From Flavobacterium tegetincola DSM 22377 (GTDB lineage Bacteria > Bacteroidota > Bacteroidia > Flavobacteriales > Flavobacteriaceae): 64,000 nt of DNA. Of the stretch, positions 52,421 through 61,160 are shown one piece after another; positions within the stretch are counted from its first letter, which is position 1, and the number at the start of each line of letters is the position of its first letter. Where the stretch lies: NCBI RefSeq assembly GCF_000425485.1, contig NZ_AUDN01000007.1, positions 124,001-188,000 of the forward strand, written 5' to 3'. Position numbers and translations under genes: made by a program. A model generated the notes under the pieces. That model had not been told where the DNA came from. It saw only the letters and a program-made list of their open reading frames with translations, and did not search any database.

Positions 52421-53028
52421 TAAGTTGGTCTTTTGATGGTGAATAATTCGCCTAACTTAGCATAATTTGATCCTGCTAAGCGCGAAATAGGTTGGTATTT
52501 ATCTAGATTAATATGGAAATTATCAAGTAAAATATCATCTTGAACATGAAAGTGAACAATCCTACCGATAATTATAGTGGAACCGCCATTTTTATGGTTT
52601 TCTAAATTATAATGATGGACCAAAACGCATTCCATTGACACGGGACTTTCAGCGACTAAAGGTGGTTTTACTTTTAATGAAGCGCTCTTTTTTACATTGG
52701 CAAATTCAAATTCGCTTTCATGAGGTTGCAATGGATGTGCTGTGGCATTCATTTTTTCGGCTAATTCCTCGGTAACCATATTGACTACAAATTCCTTATT
52801 CGTAAGAATATTATTTAAAGTGTCTTTATTTACATTTCCTCCTCTAGAGATGGAGAACATCAAATGCGGTGGATCATCGCCCACTGCATTAAAATATGAA
52901 AATGGTGCTAAATTTGGAATTCCATCTTCACTGATGGAAGAAACCCAAGCAATGGGACGTGGAATAATTAAGCCTGTAAGTAATTTGTAAATCTCTTTTT
53001 GATGAAGTTCGTCCGGATTAAATTGCAT
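52420..53028 (-). CDS. Flavin reductase family protein
   Basis: 202 residues. PRPIAWVSSISEDGIPNLAPFSYFNAVGDDPPHLMFSI is the flavin-binding split-barrel signature, and FVVNMVTEE and ATAHPLQP follow. It makes reduced flavin from NAD(P)H for a monooxygenase. The gene is first in the operon and stops in a TAATG overlap with the two-domain hydroxylase gene, so the products are probably made in step. The upstream 202 bp should contain the operon promoter, but I see no exact TAnnTTTG. Confidence 0.9.
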   Translation of the reverse strand: MQFNPDELHQKEIYKLLTGLIIPRPIAWVSSISEDGIPNLAPFSYFNAVGDDPPHLMFSISRGGNVNKDTLNNILTNKEFVVNMVTEELAEKMNATAHPLQPHESEFEFANVKKSASLKVKPPLVAESPVSMECVLVHHYNLENHKNGGSTIIIGRIVHFHVQDDILLDNFHINLDKYQPISRLAGSNYAKLGELFTIKRPT

Positions 53029-53230
53029 GTGATGTAGATCTTTCTACAAATTAAAGAATTTTTTTAGAATTTAATTTCATGATTAAATTAAAAATGCATT
53101 TAAAATTAAGAGTATCACAATTTTACTCGAAATAGTTTTGTGAGTTGTAAAGTCATGGAATTGCAGCTCTTTAAAATTAAAAAAGCATATTATGAGGTAA
53201 ATAGGATTGCAATAACAGCAGTCTTTTATA

Positions 53231-54268
53231 TTACTCTTCAATAAAATTCGCCTTTATAAAATCAGTAACTAAGTAAGCAATCAACTTTCCGATCAAGTGA
53301 CTGTTTTGTGCTTCTGCTAGATCAGGAGCACCTTCGCAAAGATGAAGATAAGCTACATTTGGGCTTTTGCCAAAAAAATGTATGAAATGACGGACTTCTT
53401 CAACCGAAAATCCACTCATAGTCATCGCGCTACTTGCGACATTTGGTAACGCATCAAGATCAATTTCTAAACCAAAACTTTCGGTAGCCACGTGACTTAA
53501 ACCGTTAATTAGTTCCAATTCAAATGTTTTCTCTTTTGTGATTTTGATTGAATCGTAGGTGTTGTATTTAACCCGATGGTCTGTTTTTTTAATTAAGTCT
53601 AAAACACTTTTAGAGGTGTAGCTTTCATGCAATCCAAAAATGAAGTATTTTTTAAGAAAACCTTCTTCATACGCATAAGAAAATCCATTTCCGCTATGTC
53701 TGCCTTCCATGATGCGAAAGTCGGAGTGTGCGTCAAAGTTAATGGCGTTTATAGCTTTTCCTTTGGCTAAAGCCGTACCTTTTATATTTCCATAAGCATT
53801 ATTATGACCGCCACCAATAATGATTGGAATTTTTCCCGCTTTAACAATACTGCAGATTATATGAGTTACTTCCTTATCCAGTTGAGACACTAATTTACTC
53901 AATTGCAATCGGTCTTCTGGTATTTTATAGTCAAATTGTGCAGCGGTATTCATTTCAGACGCCACATCAAGTTGTCCTAAAATCAATATACGGCTTCCTT
54001 TACAGAATTTATTATGTTGAATATTAGCAATACTTTTCAATGCACTTTCCCAAGCAGAATGCGTTCCCGGTCGACCAAAATTTGCACGAACTCCAATATC
54101 TTCAGGGATTCCAAAAAGAACATATTTGGCCTCGCTTGCCTTGAGGAATTTTAATGCATCTTCATTTTTAGGAATGGTGAGCATCTTTTCGCCAAATTTA
54201 ATCTCGCCACTTCGGTGGTTTGTGATTTTGGCTAAATCAGACGCGGTAAAGGGAATCAAGTTTTCCAT
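53231..54268 (-). CDS. hutG: Formimidoylglutamase, arginase family
   Basis: 345 residues of the ureohydrolase fold. The two-manganese site is H155 (IIGGGHNNA), D179, H181 and D183 (NFDAHSDFR), and D270 and D272 (GLEIDLDALPN). HutG hydrolyses N-formimidoylglutamate to glutamate and formamide, the last step of histidine breakdown. HutI lies 1.7 kb downstream of it on the same strand, supporting hut over agmatinase or arginase. HutH and HutU are not in the window. Confidence 0.85.
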   Translation of the reverse strand: MENLIPFTASDLAKITNHRSGEIKFGEKMLTIPKNEDALKFLKASEAKYVLFGIPEDIGVRANFGRPGTHSAWESALKSIANIQHNKFCKGSRILILGQLDVASEMNTAAQFDYKIPEDRLQLSKLVSQLDKEVTHIICSIVKAGKIPIIIGGGHNNAYGNIKGTALAKGKAINAINFDAHSDFRIMEGRHSGNGFSYAYEEGFLKKYFIFGLHESYTSKSVLDLIKKTDHRVKYNTYDSIKITKEKTFELELINGLSHVATESFGLEIDLDALPNVASSAMTMSGFSVEEVRHFIHFFGKSPNVAYLHLCEGAPDLAEAQNSHLIGKLIAYLVTDFIKANFIEE

Positions 54269-54415
54269 TGGAAGCTTTTTTTGATTTCAAAAATACTAAT
54301 ATTATATAAACTTACGTTAACATATGGAAGATTGCTAAAAAATAATATATTTTTGTTTCTATCTATTAAGGTAGAAAAGCATTAATTTAACTCAAGTATT
54401 AATTAAATAATTAAA

Positions 54416-55306
54416 ATGGAAAACCAAAAAAGTAATTCAAGTCTTAAGGCCATAGTGGTAGTTCTAGCATTATTATTAGCAGGTAGTTTGGCCTATATTT
54501 TTAAAATGACTACTGATTCTAAATCAATGCAAACCGAATTGACTAAGGAGAAAAGCGAAAAAGCTACGTTTTTGACAGAATTAGAAGATTTAAAAGCAAC
54601 TTATGATAAAGCTTTAGAGGACAATACTACGTTATCTGATGACTTAGAAGCAGAACGTGAAAAAGTGATCAACTTAATTGCTGATTTGAAAAAATCAAAA
54701 GGAGATGCCGTTTCAATGCGAAAATACCGCGATCAGTACAACAGTTTAAATTCAAAAATGAAAACGTTGATGGCTGAAAACGATATGTTAAAGAAGAAAA
54801 ATGAGACTTTAACTTTGGAACGTGATAGTACTGTTGTTGTTTTAGGGGCTCAAAAACGTTTTAATGATACGTTGGTGGTTCAAAATGAAAATCTTGCAAA
54901 GACTGTTGAAAAAGCAGCTAAATTAAATATCATGAATTTGAGAACGCAGGCGATAAAAGTGCGAAATTCTGGTAAGCAAATTGACACTGATAAAGCAAGT
55001 CGTGCGGATCAATTGAAAGTTTGTTTCGCTATTGCACCAAATGCGGTAGCCAAGTCAGGTACTAAAACGTATTACGTTCAAATTATTGACAGTAAAAGCA
55101 ATGTATTAGGCGAAAAGAAAATTGAAAATTTTGGAGATATGACACTAACCTATAGTTTTACAACAGATGTAGCTTACGACAATAAAGCCGTTGATGTTTG
55201 CGAGTTCTTAGACGCTAAAGGAAAAGATTTTGAGAAAGGCACCTACTTTGTTAACATTTTTGACAAATCAGAATTGGTTTCTAAAACAAGCTTTTCACTG
55301 AGATAA
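54416..55306 (+). CDS. Membrane-anchored coiled-coil protein of unknown function
   Basis: 296 residues. A short N-terminal cytoplasmic tail and one membrane segment (IVVVLALLLAGSLAYIF) precede a long coiled coil (about 35-165, heptads of Glu/Lys/Leu) and a beta-rich C-terminal domain (about 185-296). I know this arrangement from unassigned Flavobacterium proteins, but not its function. Terminated by a strong hairpin. Confidence 0.75.
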   Translation: MENQKSNSSLKAIVVVLALLLAGSLAYIFKMTTDSKSMQTELTKEKSEKATFLTELEDLKATYDKALEDNTTLSDDLEAEREKVINLIADLKKSKGDAVSMRKYRDQYNSLNSKMKTLMAENDMLKKKNETLTLERDSTVVVLGAQKRFNDTLVVQNENLAKTVEKAAKLNIMNLRTQAIKVRNSGKQIDTDKASRADQLKVCFAIAPNAVAKSGTKTYYVQIIDSKSNVLGEKKIENFGDMTLTYSFTTDVAYDNKAVDVCEFLDAKGKDFEKGTYFVNIFDKSELVSKTSFSLR

Positions 55307-55325
55307 ATTGGTTTTTACTTAAATT

Positions 55326-55363
55326 AAAAAGAGCGTTTGTGATATTCACAAACGCTCTTTTTG
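55326..55363. terminator. Strong bidirectional terminator
   Basis: AAAGAGCGTTTGTG and CACAAACGCTCTTT form a 14-bp stem with A/T runs on either side, serving the coiled-coil gene (plus) and the convergent small secreted protein gene (minus). Confidence 0.9.
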
Positions 55364-55385
55364 TATTTACCAGTTATGAATGGTA

Positions 55386-55832
55386 TTAGATTTTACTTGT
55401 AAACTCGTAGAAATCCATCTTATATTTGGGATTAACCAGACGAAGCTTTTCATTTTTTGAATCGTATACAATTTCATATTTTCTTCCATAATACGTTAAA
55501 AAGTAGCTTCCTTTCTTAGGTTCTAGAGCAACTTTATTTTTCAAATCTCCATTCGCTGCTAAATAGATGGAGTTATTTTCTTTCCAAATATTTAAATTTA
55601 ATTTTTCTGTATCAACAGCATTAAATTCTAGAATAGATATGTATTGAGCGTCTAATGTTTTTTGTCCAGTACTGTACGCTTCATATTCTGCATTAACCAA
55701 ATCTCTTCCTGTATCAAGGGTATCAACAAAACTTCGTTTCTGTTCAATCCACTTTCCAAGCATTGGTTGCTTTTGAGCCATTGAGGTAAATGAAATTAGT
55801 ACGACTGAGGCACTTAAAATTAATTTTTTCAT
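55386..55832 (-). CDS. Small secreted protein of unknown function
   Basis: 148 residues with a signal peptide (MKKLILSASVVLISFTSMAQ). The mature part is beta-rich (LGKWIEQKRSF..., FLTYYGRKYEIVYDSKNEKLRL) and could be a small lipocalin-like barrel, but the likeness is weak. It is monocistronic and shares a terminator with the convergent coiled-coil gene. No family is recognised. Confidence 0.65.
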   Translation of the reverse strand: MKKLILSASVVLISFTSMAQKQPMLGKWIEQKRSFVDTLDTGRDLVNAEYEAYSTGQKTLDAQYISILEFNAVDTEKLNLNIWKENNSIYLAANGDLKNKVALEPKKGSYFLTYYGRKYEIVYDSKNEKLRLVNPKYKMDFYEFTSKI

Positions 55833-55984
55833 AGGTTATGTTTTTTATTACGCAATAAATAATATTCCATTGGTATTTGTAAGTTCTACAATAATAACAG
55901 AAAATTAGGATATATAGTATTATTAACAATGTAAAATTAGAGTAAAAAACAAATATTCTTAGCATTCATTTTTAACAATGTTCA

Positions 55985-57226
55985 CTATTTAGAAATTAGT
56001 GTACCATTAATGAAAACGTCTTCAATTAAATTACTCCCAAATGCATATGGAATTTGGTAAAAAGAGGAAATGGATTTAGTAATAATCAAGTTGGCTTTTT
56101 TACCGACCGTAATACTTCCATGAGTTTCAGAAATTCCCATAGCATATGCACCATTAATCGTTGCCGCATTAATGGCTTCTTCCGGCGTCATCTTCATTTT
56201 AATGCAAGCCGTGGCAACTACTAAATTCATATTTCCAGAAGGAGTGGTTCCTGGATTAAAGTCGGTAGCTAATGCCAACGGTAGTCCAGCATCGATCATT
56301 TTTCGCGCAGGCGTATACGGAATGCTAATAAAGAAGGAACAACTTGGCAAAGCAACAGCCATTGTATTTGAATTTTTTAATGCTTCAATATCAGCATCAG
56401 TAACTATTTCCAAGTGATCTACAGAAAGCGCATCGAACGCTACACACGTTTTAATACCGTTAATGGCGGTAAATTGATTGACATGGATTTTCACTCTCAA
56501 GCCGTATTTAATCCCAGCTTCCATAATTTGCTGCGTTTCATCAACAGAGAAATAGCCTGTTTCTAGGAAAGCGTCGATATAATCTGCTAAATTCTCTGCT
56601 GCAATTTTGGGCAACATTTCATTAATTATTAAGTCAATATAACCTTGGTGGTTTTCTTTGTAAGCAGTAGGGAAGGCGTGAGCTCCCAAAAAAGTAGCTT
56701 TTATCGGTAATGTAAAATTTTCCTTCAAACGTCTGATCACTCGAAGCATTTTTAATTCTCCCTCCACAGAAAGTCCATAACCGGATTTGATTTCAACAGC
56801 GCCTGTTCCTTGCGAGATAACTTCCTCCAAACGTTTTTTTGATTGTTCATAAATTTCGTTTTCAGAAGTTTCTAAAGTTCTCTTGGCTGAATTTAATATT
56901 CCGCCGCCACGATTGGCAATTTCTTCGTAAGATAGTCCGTTGATTCGGTCTACAAATTCTTGTTCGCGACTTCCAGCATATACAATATGAGTATGGCTAT
57001 CGCACCAAGTTGGTAAAACTACGCGACCTTCGCAATTTATTTTCTGGTCAATTTCAAAGCATGGCAATTCAGACATCAAGCCAAAATCAGCAATGAGGTC
57101 GTTTTCAATTAGTAAGTAAGCCTCTTTAAGCAAAGGCAAATCAGCCATGTCTGCTCCAGAAATTTTATCTTGGTGTATATTTCGTACTTGAAGTAGTTCT
57201 TTTATATGGGTCAATAAAATTCGCAT
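55985..57226 (-). CDS. hutI: Imidazolonepropionase
   Basis: 413 residues of the amidohydrolase fold. Metal ligands H78 and H80 lie in TWCDSHTHIVYAGSR; other family blocks are SGYGLSVEGELKML, FLGAHAFP, HVNQF and LATDFNPGTTPSGNM with the catalytic Asp. The enzyme opens the imidazolone ring of imidazolonepropionate to N-formimidoyl-glutamate. It acts just before HutG in histidine degradation; hutG is upstream in the same direction but separated by two other genes. Confidence 0.95.
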   Translation of the reverse strand: MRILLTHIKELLQVRNIHQDKISGADMADLPLLKEAYLLIENDLIADFGLMSELPCFEIDQKINCEGRVVLPTWCDSHTHIVYAGSREQEFVDRINGLSYEEIANRGGGILNSAKRTLETSENEIYEQSKKRLEEVISQGTGAVEIKSGYGLSVEGELKMLRVIRRLKENFTLPIKATFLGAHAFPTAYKENHQGYIDLIINEMLPKIAAENLADYIDAFLETGYFSVDETQQIMEAGIKYGLRVKIHVNQFTAINGIKTCVAFDALSVDHLEIVTDADIEALKNSNTMAVALPSCSFFISIPYTPARKMIDAGLPLALATDFNPGTTPSGNMNLVVATACIKMKMTPEEAINAATINGAYAMGISETHGSITVGKKANLIITKSISSFYQIPYAFGSNLIEDVFINGTLISK

Positions 57227-57317
57227 AATTTTTATTTTTTGTAAAAATAAAAGGGAAAATTTGAAAGACCTATTTTAAAGGCAAAAAATATGCATTGTGA
57301 AATGGAATAATATAAAA

Positions 57318-57599
57318 CTATCTTTTTGATATTTTATTATGAGTAATTTGTCGTTGCAAATTACATTTAAAACGATCCATTCCGTCCATCCGAAGTTTAG
57401 CATGCTTAGTAGCTCGCCCTTGGACTCTTTTACGCCACATATTAAAACTGGAGCGTTTCATTTCTGAACGCATGATTTCTATAGTTTGCTGTTCTGAAAT
57501 ACCAAATTGAAATGTTATTGCTTCAAAGGGTGTGCGATCTTCCCAAGCCATTTCTATAATTCGGTCCAATTCTATTTCTGAAAAATTACTTTTGTCCAT
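57318..57599 (-). CDS. TIGR03643 family protein
   Basis: 93 residues from the ATG at 57599 (MDKSNFSEIELDRIIEMAW); six more in-frame residues upstream are unlikely. The helix-rich sequence with DRTPFEAITFQFGI and EMKRSSFNMWRKRVQGRATKHAKL matches TIGR03643, a short family of unknown function that recurs near cryptochrome/photolyase genes in Bacteroidota. No photolyase gene is present in this window. It is a lone gene. Confidence 0.85.
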   Translation of the reverse strand: MDKSNFSEIELDRIIEMAWEDRTPFEAITFQFGISEQQTIEIMRSEMKRSSFNMWRKRVQGRATKHAKLRMDGMDRFKCNLQRQITHNKISKR

Positions 57600-57748
57600 G
57601 TTACAAAAATATTTCAAATAGTAAGAGATTCAAATTCAACAGTCGTTAAATTAATTTTAAAAAATATAGTTCAATTTTTACAAAATATACAAAGTTAAAT
57701 GTCGAAATTTGGACAACAAATCCGTTTCAAGAAAAAAGCAATTTCATT

Positions 57749-58825
57749 TTGAGAAAAGTAAAATACAAAAAAGGTAGAAAGTCAAAAAGTAGCATTTTTG
57801 AATATACCGGAATTCATACCACAGAACCTGTTGCTTTGCAGCTGATGATTTATGATTCAGAAAAGCTACAAGAATTTCAAAATATTTCTATTGCTGATAT
57901 TCAAAAAAAATTAGCAGAATTACCAAAAACGTCCACCGCTTGGTTGAATGTACATGGACTTCACGACGTAGCAAAGATTTTGAAAATTAAAGAAGTCTTA
58001 AGTATTGATAATTATATTATTAGCGACATTTTAAATGTTGCTGCTCGAACTCGAATTGAGGAACTCGATGATTTCTTGTTCTTTAGCGTGAAATCTATTT
58101 TGCAAGAAGATTCAGAACAAGTTAAAGTAGAGCAAATTAGTTTTCTGTTAAAGGAAAATATACTTGTTTCCTTTCAAGAAATCAAGAGCGATTATTTTAT
58201 GTTTATTCGAGAACGTATTCGAAATAGTGAGGGAATTGTTCGCCGGAAAGGATCGGATTATTTATTATTTCTATTACTTGATGCCATAATTGAAAACTTT
58301 TTCATCACCATTGAAAATTACGAAACTCGGATTGAGCAATTATTAATTGACGTAAAAACGGACGATGCAACGCACTTATTGGAATTGATTGAAAAGCAAC
58401 GCGAGAATTTAAATTACCTCAAACGTTCCATTATTCCGCTTCGCGATGCTTTATTTTCTTTGAAAAGCACACAAGACGACGACGATTTTGACGGAATTAG
58501 CAAAGGAAATATTACTTTTTTTACAAGATTGCATCAAAAGAGTTTGGAACTTTTGGAACAAGCCGAATACGACATCAATACATTAGAAAGTGCCTCGAAC
58601 CTGTTTTATTCGACGCAAAACCAACGTATGAACCAAATCATGAAAACGTTAACAGTGTTTTCAGTCATTTTTATGCCATTAACCTTTATTGTAGGCGTTT
58701 ACGGAATGAATTTTAAATACATGCCAGAGATAGAAATGCGAAATGGCTATTATATTACATGGCTAATTATGATTGTACTCACCATAATTATGGTGTTTTA
58801 TTTTAAGAGAAAGAAGTGGTTTTAA
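57749..58825 (+). CDS. corA: CorA-type magnesium/cobalt transporter
   Basis: 358 residues. The start is a TTG at 57749: no ATG occurs before residue 33, and the N-terminal residues RKVKYKKGRKSKSSIFEYTG look family-like. A large cytosolic domain (about 1-290) leads to two membrane segments near the C-terminus with the GMN filter motif (VYGMNF, residues 319-321). It allows Mg2+ (also Co2+, Ni2+) uptake as a pentamer. A DUF1003 gene follows 12 bp downstream. Confidence 0.93.
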   Translation: MRKVKYKKGRKSKSSIFEYTGIHTTEPVALQLMIYDSEKLQEFQNISIADIQKKLAELPKTSTAWLNVHGLHDVAKILKIKEVLSIDNYIISDILNVAARTRIEELDDFLFFSVKSILQEDSEQVKVEQISFLLKENILVSFQEIKSDYFMFIRERIRNSEGIVRRKGSDYLLFLLLDAIIENFFITIENYETRIEQLLIDVKTDDATHLLELIEKQRENLNYLKRSIIPLRDALFSLKSTQDDDDFDGISKGNITFFTRLHQKSLELLEQAEYDINTLESASNLFYSTQNQRMNQIMKTLTVFSVIFMPLTFIVGVYGMNFKYMPEIEMRNGYYITWLIMIVLTIIMVFYFKRKKWF

Positions 58826-58837
58826 ACTCAATTTAAG

Positions 58838-59566
58838 ATGATAAAAAAATTTACAAGTGACATTTCTGGTACAGATTTTCCATCCAATCAACGTGTCAAT
58901 GGTAGTACAGTTCGAAAAGAAATTTTGGACTTTATAATCAGGTTGCATCCTGATTTTACTGCTACTAAAAATATGTCCTTGTCGGAATTATCGCTCTTTA
59001 GGGAAAATTATATTGCAGAAATGCTCATTAGTCAATCTGGCGAATTGTCTGATTTAGAAGAGAAAGTACTTGCATCGTTAAAAAATGATACCTTGCTTTC
59101 GGACCAATTAGACGATGAAATTATTGATTTGTCTTTTGGTCAAAAAATAGCGGATCGTGTAGCTACTTTTGGCGGAAGCTGGACCTTTATATTATCATTT
59201 TTAGGTCTGCTGATCTTGTGGATTATGCTAAATGTAATTTTTCTGATGGACAAAGGATTTGATCCTTATCCGTTCATTCTATTGAATTTAATTCTATCGT
59301 GTATTGCGGCACTTCAAGCACCGGTGATTATGATGAGCCAAAATAGAACGGAAGAACGAGATCGTGAGCGCGCCAAAAAAGATTACATGATTAATTTAAA
59401 ATCAGAACTTGAAATCAGAATCTTGCATGAAAAAATAGATCATTTAATTATGCATCAAGAACAATCAATGATCGAAATTCAGCGTATTCAACTCGATATG
59501 ATGAAGGAGATTTTAGATCGAACTTTAGAATCCAAATCAGATGAAAAAGATGATTTAGGGATTTAA
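58838..59566 (+). CDS. DUF1003 family membrane protein
   Basis: 242 residues. Two membrane segments (about 108-131 and 141-163) are followed by NRTEERDRERAKKDYMINLKSELEIR, the DUF1003 hallmark. The first 95 residues are soluble. Function is unknown, but the gene often sits behind corA-like or ion transport genes. Here it lies 12 bp behind corA and before a terminator, so they form a two-gene operon. Confidence 0.88.
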   Translation: MIKKFTSDISGTDFPSNQRVNGSTVRKEILDFIIRLHPDFTATKNMSLSELSLFRENYIAEMLISQSGELSDLEEKVLASLKNDTLLSDQLDDEIIDLSFGQKIADRVATFGGSWTFILSFLGLLILWIMLNVIFLMDKGFDPYPFILLNLILSCIAALQAPVIMMSQNRTEERDRERAKKDYMINLKSELEIRILHEKIDHLIMHQEQSMIEIQRIQLDMMKEILDRTLESKSDEKDDLGI

Positions 59567-59587
59567 ACTATGATGTACATTAAGATA

Positions 59588-59618
59588 TAAAAAAATGCAG
59601 GAAATTCCTGCATTTTTT
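59588..59618. terminator. Bidirectional terminator
   Basis: TGCAGGAA and TTCCTGCA are perfect arms with A on the left and T on the right. It separates the convergent DUF1003 and glutaminyl cyclase genes. Confidence 0.85.
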
Positions 59619-59637
59619 ATATTCTTAAAAATAAAAA

Positions 59638-60717
59638 CTATTCAGAAATACTGATTTCAAACATCTTATCCCAATTTTTTCCAGTTACAAAAAATGTTTT
59701 GGTTTTTGGATTGTACGCAATTCCATTTAGAACATCCAAATCAGGATGTTGCGTTACTTTTGATTTCAAATCTTTCAAATTTAAAATTCCTTCCACAGCT
59801 CCAGTTTGAGGATTAATTTTGGCAATGGCATCACGCATATAAACGTTACCGTAGATTTTTCCATCCACCCATTCCAATTCGTTTACATTCTTAACTTTAT
59901 TTCCGCCAATATAAATATTGATAAAATCTTCTTCCTTGAAATTTTCCGGATTTACAATCCAAATTTTCTCACTTCCGTCTGACATGTACAGTTTTGAACC
60001 GTCATTTGTTAATCCCCAGCCTTCAATACTGTCTTTAAAATAAGGAAATGTGTTTAAGCGCTTGAACGTATCGGCGTCGTATACAAAAGCAGTTTTCTCG
60101 CGGTAAGTCAGTTGATAAACTTTGTTATTTAATACAGTAATACCTTCGCCAAACATAGCATTTTCCAGATCAGTTTGCTTGTAAACTTTCCCTGTTTTAT
60201 AATCGGTTTTTCTTAAATTTGAAACTCCTTTAATTCCTGTTCCATTTCCAGCACCATTTCCAGTTCCTTCATAAAGCGTATCACGGTAAAATTCTAATCC
60301 TTGCGTATAGGATTTTATATCATGTGGATACGTATTCACGATTTTATAAGTCAAAGGTTTGGGCTGAATGTCGGTAATCATTTCAACTCGCGAAGTGACT
60401 TCTTCCGATTTTCCTTGGTAATATACAAGTGCCTTAAGTGCAACGTAACCCAATTTTTGATTGCTCCATTGGTAGTCCAAAGCTGTTGCATCATTTTTAG
60501 AACCCACTTTTTTGTTGTCTAAAAAATATACAATACTGTCCATTTTTTTATTTTCAGTATTGTCAATTTTCAATTTTAAAGCTTCTTTTCCGGTATATTG
60601 ACCTTTTAAAAGACTTTGATCGAAGCTAAACGAATTACTTTCACTTTTTTTTCCATCGTTACAACTGACTGCTAAACCAGCTAAAATTATGAAGCCGAAC
60701 AACTTATGTTTTTTCAT
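59638..60717 (-). CDS. Glutaminyl-peptide cyclotransferase lipoprotein
   Basis: 359 residues with a lipoprotein signal (AVSC, C19). After a beta-sandwich-like N-terminal part (about 30-125) comes a five-bladed propeller (about 130-359) with PHDIKSYTQGLEFYRDTLYEGTG, FGEGITVL, EGWGLTNDGSKLYMSDGS and NELEWVDGKIYGNVY, the plant/bacterial type of glutamine cyclotransferase. It turns N-terminal Gln of exported proteins into pyroglutamate. It is transcribed divergently from ffs, with an overlapping promoter region. Confidence 0.9.
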   Translation of the reverse strand: MKKHKLFGFIILAGLAVSCNDGKKSESNSFSFDQSLLKGQYTGKEALKLKIDNTENKKMDSIVYFLDNKKVGSKNDATALDYQWSNQKLGYVALKALVYYQGKSEEVTSRVEMITDIQPKPLTYKIVNTYPHDIKSYTQGLEFYRDTLYEGTGNGAGNGTGIKGVSNLRKTDYKTGKVYKQTDLENAMFGEGITVLNNKVYQLTYREKTAFVYDADTFKRLNTFPYFKDSIEGWGLTNDGSKLYMSDGSEKIWIVNPENFKEEDFINIYIGGNKVKNVNELEWVDGKIYGNVYMRDAIAKINPQTGAVEGILNLKDLKSKVTQHPDLDVLNGIAYNPKTKTFFVTGKNWDKMFEISISE

Positions 60718-60744
60718 GATCTAATTTAAATTTTAAACAATATA

Positions 60745-60780
60745 CAAACTTAATGAATATAGTAAATTGCATTTGCAAAA
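60745..60780 (-). promoter_or_regulatory. Promoter of the glutaminyl cyclase gene
   Basis: On the minus strand a TTTTG (60776-60780) is followed, after 23 nt, by TAAGTTTG (60745-60752), an exact -7 box 28 bp before the start codon. The -33 shares the TTTGCAAA palindrome (60772-60779) with the divergent ffs promoter. Confidence 0.6.
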
Positions 60781-60802
60781 TTATAAAAAGATTGTATATT
60801 TG
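60772..60802 (+). promoter_or_regulatory. Promoter of ffs
   Basis: TTTG at 60772-60775 and TATATTTG at 60795-60802 are separated by 19 nt, an ideal -33/-7 pair, with the RNA beginning a few bases later. Confidence 0.75.
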
Positions 60803-60806
60803 CACC

Positions 60807-60899
60807 GGCAAGTCCTACACGACCAGCTCCTGCAGAATCCCCCAGGGTGGGAACGCAGCAAGGGTACGCGGTTGAGCGGTGCGATGTAGGTAGCTTGCC
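60807..60899 (+). ncRNA. ffs: Small signal recognition particle RNA (4.5S-type)
   Basis: GGCAAGTCCTAC at the 5' end pairs with GTAGGTAGCTTGCC at the 3' end, and the apical domain has CAGGGTGGGAACGCAGCAAGGGTA, of which the GGAACGCAGCAAGGGT part carries the asymmetric loop and tetraloop-side sequence bound by Ffh. The size (about 93 nt) is that of the small bacterial SRP RNA. It is followed by eight T at 60902-60909 as terminator. It guides membrane protein insertion together with Ffh. Confidence 0.95.
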
Positions 60900-60980
60900 A
60901 CTTTTTTTTGATATCAAATGTACGTCTTCCATTAGGAAGATTTTTTTATTTTTGGACGTTTGTAATTAGAAGCTTAATCC

Positions 60981-61111
60981 AGCGCTACATTCCAAGTCCT
61001 CCTACTAGTAAGCGTTTTGCTAAGGCATAAAAGGAGCTTCCGTTGGTCGCTCTTTTATCCCAAGCAAAAACTGCTCACTAATAGTCCGGGCTTTCCTTTT
61101 CGATCTGGGCT
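60981..61111. repeat. Structured intergenic repeat-like element 3
   Basis: Nested arms AGCGTTTTGCT (61011-61021) with AGCAAAAACTGCT (61063-61075), and ATAAAAGGAGC with GCTCTTTTAT around 61027-61058, make a compound hairpin. The tail AATAGTCCGGGCT...TCTGGGCTATG partly echoes element 1 (AATAGCCCGACC). It sits between ffs and the SDR gene and has no coding potential. Confidence 0.5.
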
Positions 61112-61160
61112 ATGAATCTATTTGAAATCAAACATCTGTTTTTTATATAATCTATTTTCT

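Noticed and set aside
60750..60932. 60-codon minus-strand frame
   Set aside because: It covers the SRP RNA and its terminator on the opposite strand, so it is a shadow of the RNA gene.
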